Assembly (NCBI GenBank): GCA_965215995.1
Contig: OZ244128.1
Span: 806,001-870,000 of the forward strand
Source of the DNA: SZUA-309 sp965215995
GTDB taxonomy: Bacteria > Pseudomonadota > Gammaproteobacteria > Pseudomonadales > Azotimanducaceae
Direction of reading: 5' to 3'
DNA: 64,000 bases
Positions 60,503 to 64,000 of the stretch are shown here, piece after piece. The position numbers and the translations under genes are program-made. The notes beneath the pieces are model-generated. The model made no database searches. It saw nothing but the letters and a program-made list of their open reading frames with translations, and was not told the origin of the DNA. Each line of letters begins with the position of its first letter. The first letter of the stretch is position 1.

Positions 60503-61357
60503 ATGTCTCCTGCTCGACACCTCATCAGCTGCTGCTCGCTGGTTTTCGGTCTGCTGAACCTGACCTTCTGGTGCCTGCCTCTTCTGCTGCTCGTGCTCGG
60601 CGATGTGCTCATCCCCGCAGAGCGCGGACGATCGCAGGGATACAAAGATGCGATTTATCGAATCGCCGTTCGCTGTAACGACTGGTGGTTCAGACGGATA
60701 CTGGGCTACCGCTGGCGATTCCCGGAAGTGGGGCTCAGTCCGGACCGGAGCTATCTGGTGGTCGCAAACCACCAGAGCTGGACCGATAGCTTTCTGCTTC
60801 AAACCGCCATCGTCCACCGGGGACCCATCCTCAAGGTCCTGGTGAAAGAAGAGCTCGCCCGCTGGCCGATCCTCGGCCTCATCTTCCGTGCCTATGACTT
60901 TCCCCGCCTGAAAAGGCGCGCCGCCAGACCGGCGGATGAACCAGGGCGCCGCCTCCAGGACGAGGCGCGCATCCGGCAGGCCTGTGCTGTTCTTGCCCGT
61001 TCTCCTGCCGCCATGCTCGTCTATCCGGAAGGCACCCGTTTTACGGCGGAAAAACACCGCACGCACTCGCCGGAGACCGGGTACCAGCACCTACTCCCGC
61101 CTCGTCCCGGCGGTTTCGCCACCATCATGGATGCCGTTCGTGCCCACGCGGAAGCCGTGTTGGACGTCGACATCTACTACCCCGAATCCGGCAAATTCTG
61201 GCGGTTTCTATCCGGCTCGACGGAGGAACCCGTCGTTCGTCTTTCTGTCGTGCCGATTGCCGACATCCATGACCCGGCAGAGTGGCTGCGTTGCCGTTGG
61301 CAGGTCAAAGATCGCTGGCTGGCAGAGAGTGCGAGGCACCAGGCGGCGCCTTCCTAG
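60503..61357 (+). CDS. Lysophospholipid acyltransferase, YihG-type (PlsC family)
   Basis: A 284-residue membrane-associated acyltransferase. An N-terminal hydrophobic helix (about 8-36) is followed by the acyltransferase motifs NHQSWTD (H-x4-D) and VYPEGTRF. The long C-terminal half with PRPGGFATIMDA and DIYYPESGKFWRFLSG fits YihG/YihG-like 1-acyl-glycerol-3-phosphate acyltransferases more than short PlsC. The start ATG is two bases after the stop of the upstream gene. It would acylate lysophosphatidic acid or a related lysolipid at the inner membrane. Confidence 0.92.
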   Translation: MSPARHLISCCSLVFGLLNLTFWCLPLLLLVLGDVLIPAERGRSQGYKDAIYRIAVRCNDWWFRRILGYRWRFPEVGLSPDRSYLVVANHQSWTDSFLLQTAIVHRGPILKVLVKEELARWPILGLIFRAYDFPRLKRRAARPADEPGRRLQDEARIRQACAVLARSPAAMLVYPEGTRFTAEKHRTHSPETGYQHLLPPRPGGFATIMDAVRAHAEAVLDVDIYYPESGKFWRFLSGSTEEPVVRLSVVPIADIHDPAEWLRCRWQVKDRWLAESARHQAAPS

Positions 61358-61390
61358 TGTCCTGTTCAATTAATTCGTTGAATTAGGGCG

Positions 61391-61474
61391 CTAGGCCAGC
61401 AGCGGTGCGCAAAGACACAGCGTTATCACTGCCGCGGCGATCGGACCGAAATATCTGGAATTGAACTGCATCAT
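61391..61474 (-). CDS. Possible 27-residue hydrophobic mini-protein
   Basis: A reading frame of 27 codons on the minus strand begins ATGATG, preceded nine bases earlier by AAGGAG, a good ribosome site. The product has a short polar start (MMQFNSRY) and then a continuous hydrophobic stretch (FGPIAAAVITLCLCAPLLA), like a single membrane helix or a free signal peptide. It begins four bases after the folE2 remnant's stop and may have been coupled to it. The length gives little statistical support, so it may be chance. Confidence 0.35.
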   Translation of the reverse strand: MMQFNSRYFGPIAAAVITLCLCAPLLA

Positions 61475-61478
61475 CGTC

Positions 61479-62230
61479 TCAGGCTCCTTCCCTCGTGAAG
61501 CCACCAGGCACGCCCTTCACCGCAATCGCGACCGCATCGTGGGCATGCAGGCTCTCCTGGTGCTCGATTCGCACCCGATAGTCCAGATACTCATCTCCCG
61601 ACAGGACCTGCTTCACCCGTCGCGCTGCGTCCTCGCAGAACATCAGGTTTTGACCGTTTCTAAGCGCAAACTCCTGCTCGTCTTCCCGCTTTACCGCCGT
61701 CTGCACCGGCGTCGACAGGCCGTCTTCCAGTGCATCTATCAGAGCGAGGAAGGGAAACTCACCGATTTCTCCATCCAGCTTAACCCGCACCTGGGCCACG
61801 CTCCGCTGGCTGTGCGGCGTTGCAACAATGGCTTTTTGCGTGCCCAACCAGTCGCGTACGGCGTCAAAGCCGAGCGTCTCACCCGGAGCGAAAGCTTCAT
61901 CGAAGGAAGTCTGGATCAGTTGCCGGGCGAGAGCTGCGCTGCAGGGACAGGTCGACGAGTACAGCACGTCAACGGGTGCTGAGCGGCATGGTCATGCAGC
62001 AGCAGATACAGTCGAGACATGTGGATGCCTTTCGCACTGGGATCGGTGAGGTCCACATAGGCGTCCACGCTTGCCAGCACAGCCCGCTCCCCGGGCAGCG
62101 TGATCGGCAGATGAATGCGGTCCATCCCCACCCAGGAAAGCACGCCTTCGGGGTGTTCCAGTGCTTCTCCGGCGATGTCAGGCATGTGGGCCAGAGCGGT
62201 GGCCGGGGAGGTGGAAGGTGACGGTGCCAT
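61479..62230 (-). pseudogene. folE2: GTP cyclohydrolase FolE2 (type IB), internally deleted and frameshifted
   Basis: Two adjoining frames encode the two ends of FolE2, the zinc-sparing enzyme that starts folate synthesis from GTP. The N-terminal part begins at ATG 62230 (MAPSPSTSPATALAHMPDIAG, then GIHMSRLYLLL). The C-terminal part, in another frame, contains LYSSTCPCSAALARQLIQ with the family's essential Cys, ATPHSQRSVAQVRV and EHQESLHAHDAVA. Intact FolE2 proteins normally have roughly 80 more residues between MSRLYLLL and the STCPCS block; here only about ten remain, and the frame changes near 61960-61985. The gene is 752 bases long, not a multiple of three. It reads as an inactivated gene unless the deletion is an assembly error. 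Confidence 0.8.
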
Positions 62231-62464
62231 GAGGATCTCCAGCAGTTAATGGAGCGCTCAGGCTACGAATTTCGAGTGAGACACCTGTGAGCGCTGGGGT
62301 TCACACGCTCACGCCGCGTTCACGGTCGGGCATTGACCATGCCGGATCTTCGATCCGTGGTCAGGCCCCTTTGCTGTTGCGAGAGACCGGTTACGAAGGA
62401 CCTGCCGTTGCAAAGCGGCGATTGGTTTGCAGAGGCTCGTGAACGGCTGGAGAATCACAACCCG

Positions 62465-63811
62465 ATGAACGCACAGACAGCAGCAAAGAAGGGTTCCGGC
62501 TTGCGGGATCGCATGGGGCGACTGTTCGCCATCCAGATTACCGTGATCTCGCTGGCAACCCTGGTGGGCATCTACCTCACCCAGCTGATCATCGAGGATC
62601 TGCTTACCCGTCAGGCGCTCAACCTGGAGGCCGAGCACTTCTGGTCGCTCTACGATGCCGACCCGGCACATCCGCTGCCGGACGTAGCAAACATGCAGGG
62701 ATTCCTCACCACGCTGGCGCCGGGTGCTACACCCATGCCCGACGCCACGACCAATCTCCCCAGCGGTTTGACCCAGCTCAGTCCTGGCTACGAACGAGCC
62801 AGTGTGGAAGGCAGAAGCCTCCTGGTCCATGTTTCTGACCATGCCGGTCAGCGTCTGTATCTGCTGTTCGAGGTGGATCGCGTGTCGGACCTGGCTTTCT
62901 ACCTCGGCGTGGTGCCGCTGTCCCTGGTTCTCCTGCTCATGTACCTGATCCTGTTCGTGGTCTACCGCTGGTCGCAACGGGCGCTCTCCCCCATCGTCAG
63001 GTTGGCAAACCGGCTGGAAAGCGTGGACTTCAATGCTGCTGGCAGAATAGAGCTGAATCTGGAAGCGCTCAGAGGCAAGACGGACGATGAGGTAGACGCC
63101 ATGATTCTGGCTGTGGAGCAGTTCACGGAGCGGCTCAACGCCGCTATCGAGCGGGAACGGATCTTCACCCGGGACGCAGGACATGAGCTGCGCACGCCGG
63201 TGGCAGTGTTCAAAGGCAGCCTGGATCTGATGGAGCAGAACAGCCAGCGCTCCGAGCAGGACACCCAGGCTCTGGCCCGAATGCGCAGAACCGTGGACGA
63301 CATGGAGGCGCTCCTGGAAACGCTACTGCTGTTGGCTCGCGAAGAAGAACTGGCAGCACCTGCAGAACCGATCCTGGTGAACGATGTGGTCAGCCACCAG
63401 CTCGAGACCTTGCGGTTTCTTGCGGAGCGGGGCTGCAATCAGACGAAGCTGGCTGAAGAAGCGGAGCTCCGTATCCGGGTGCCGCGCAAGGTGCTGGAGA
63501 TCATTCTCGGCAACCTGATTCGCAATGCGCTCACCTACACCAGCAATGGGGAGGTAACCGTCACCGTCACCGCTAACTCCGTGAAGGTATCGGACACGGG
63601 CATCGGCATGAATCCCGATGAGCTCGAGAACGCCTTCGAACCCTTCTTCCGGGCGGAGCCGAGCCGCTCGGTCACCAAGGGACACGGCCTGGGCCTTGCC
63701 ATCGTCCGCCGCCTGGCGCGTCAATTCGGCTGGACGCTGCTTACGGCCAGTCAGCCCAACGAGGGCACCTCGGTGGAAGTCCAGTTTCCCGGCGACCAGA
63801 TGAACGGCTGA
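62465..63811 (+). CDS. Sensor histidine kinase
   Basis: A 448-residue inner-membrane kinase. Two transmembrane helices (about 20-42 and 155-177) enclose a periplasmic sensor of about 110 residues, then a HAMP-like linker. The dimerisation/phospho-acceptor box RDAGHELRTPVAVFKGS has His240; the ATPase domain shows N box NLIRNALTY, G1 VSDTGIGM and G2 GHGLGLAIVRR. ATG 62465 is the likely start, with GGAG 12 bases upstream; earlier in-frame codons lack one. The gene converges on a response-regulator gene at 63818, an uncommon arrangement for a pair. Confidence 0.92.
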   Translation: MNAQTAAKKGSGLRDRMGRLFAIQITVISLATLVGIYLTQLIIEDLLTRQALNLEAEHFWSLYDADPAHPLPDVANMQGFLTTLAPGATPMPDATTNLPSGLTQLSPGYERASVEGRSLLVHVSDHAGQRLYLLFEVDRVSDLAFYLGVVPLSLVLLLMYLILFVVYRWSQRALSPIVRLANRLESVDFNAAGRIELNLEALRGKTDDEVDAMILAVEQFTERLNAAIERERIFTRDAGHELRTPVAVFKGSLDLMEQNSQRSEQDTQALARMRRTVDDMEALLETLLLLAREEELAAPAEPILVNDVVSHQLETLRFLAERGCNQTKLAEEAELRIRVPRKVLEIILGNLIRNALTYTSNGEVTVTVTANSVKVSDTGIGMNPDELENAFEPFFRAEPSRSVTKGHGLGLAIVRRLARQFGWTLLTASQPNEGTSVEVQFPGDQMNG

Positions 63812-63820
63812 AGCCGTTCA
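63801..63820. repeat. Palindrome spanning both convergent stop codons
   Basis: TGAACGGCT (63801-63809) and AGCCGTTCA (63812-63820) are exact reverse complements around two bases. It includes the stop codons of the kinase and of the response regulator on opposite strands. No T-run, so at best a weak two-way terminator. Confidence 0.5.
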
Positions 63821-64000
63821 CTCCCTGATACGGTATCCCTGACCGGTCACCGTCTCGATCATCGGTCTGTCGAACGGCCTGTCTACTGCCTGGCGCAGAT
63901 TGTAGAGATGGCTTCGAAGGGCATCGCTATCCGGTGGGTCCTCGTCCCATAGCTCTCTCTCGATCTCAACCCGCTTCACCACCCTGGGATGTTCCCGCAT
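63818..64000 (-). CDS. Response regulator, OmpR-type DNA-binding end (N-terminal part outside the window)
   Basis: The visible 60 residues are the C-terminal winged helix of an OmpR/PhoB-type regulator: VVKRVEIERELWDEDPPDSDALRSHLYNLRQAVD contains the recognition helix, and MIETVTGQGYRI is the final beta-hairpin wing. The receiver domain and the true start lie past the window edge. It probably pairs with the kinase at 62465, and the genes converge with six bases between stop codons. The binding site is unknown. Confidence 0.88.
   Translation of the reverse strand: MREHPRVVKRVEIERELWDEDPPDSDALRSHLYNLRQAVDRPFDRPMIETVTGQGYRIRE

Noticed and set aside
62309..63184. Minus-strand frame opposite the histidine kinase gene
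   Set aside because: The kinase carries H, N and G boxes on the plus strand; the minus frame has no recognisable features.
63801..63820. Rho-independent terminator at the convergent stops
   Set aside because: Only a nine-base stem with a two-base loop and no T-run on either side; kept as a palindrome only.

Overview
The window looks like chromosomal DNA of a GC-rich gammaproteobacterium with an aerobic, catabolically versatile lifestyle. The support is an AcnB-type aconitase with a divergent LysR gene, a TonB-dependent receptor, a FolE2 remnant, an YghU-type glutathione transferase, a YihG-type acyltransferase and sigma70-like promoters. The genus cannot be named from the sequence. I see no rRNA, tRNA, CRISPR array, insertion sequence, integrase or phage gene. 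Genes are tightly packed: the longest gene-free stretch is about 230 bases. Many genes overlap by four bases (ATGA).

Layout. 1-12454: a CYP153-like P450 (cut by the edge), a SurE-like phosphatase, a three-gene Rieske oxygenase operon behind a perfect palindrome, an HMG-CoA-synthase-like enzyme, then a run of GST-like protein, P450, SnoaL-like protein, desaturase, epoxide hydrolase and FAD monooxygenase. 12463-21024: a haem-type membrane protein, an aldonolactone-oxidase-type flavoenzyme, a beta-lactamase-like hydrolase, acnB/lysR and a glutathione transferase. 21129-27075: a second Rieske oxygenase, a two-subunit molybdenum hydroxylase with a strong promoter/operator, and an unusual TonB-domain protein. 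27232-33791: a leftward run of phytanoyl-CoA-dioxygenase-like protein, Acr3 permease, DUF35 protein, thiolase-like protein, amidohydrolase, AroQ-like protein and D-2-hydroxyacid dehydrogenase. 33949-43822: a TonB receptor, a third Rieske oxygenase with an NTF2-like partner, a TetR regulator, and a meta-cleavage module (HpaB-like hydroxylase, extradiol dioxygenase, aldehyde dehydrogenase, FAH hydrolase). 43835-52899: a ferritin-like metalloprotein, a second CYP153-like P450, a VOC protein, and an operon of flavin monooxygenase, two PhyH proteins and a CoA ligase. 52901-61357: a sulfatase/VOC/unknown operon, an aromatic-type FAD monooxygenase, a Tat-exported DUF3500-like protein and membrane/lipid enzymes. 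61391-64000: a broken folE2 gene and a two-component pair whose genes converge.

How the genes may work together (inference). A TonB receptor takes up a hydrophobic or sulfated compound. P450, Rieske, molybdenum and Fe/2-oxoglutarate enzymes oxidise it. A CoA ligase and a thiolase/DUF35 aldolase shorten a side chain. An HpaB-like flavin hydroxylase and a BphC-type extradiol dioxygenase open the aromatic ring, and an aldehyde dehydrogenase and a FAH hydrolase finish the product. No ferredoxin, ferredoxin reductase or flavin reductase gene is visible for these oxygenases, so electrons must come from genes elsewhere. The best candidates for undescribed biology are the operon that embeds an arsenite-type Acr3 permease among lipid-degradation genes (27232-32158), the Rieske alpha subunit flanked by two different NTF2-like partners (1774-4198), the double-PhyH/CoA-ligase/flavin-monooxygenase operon (47057-51473), and the TetR-controlled ring-cleavage island (36453-43822).
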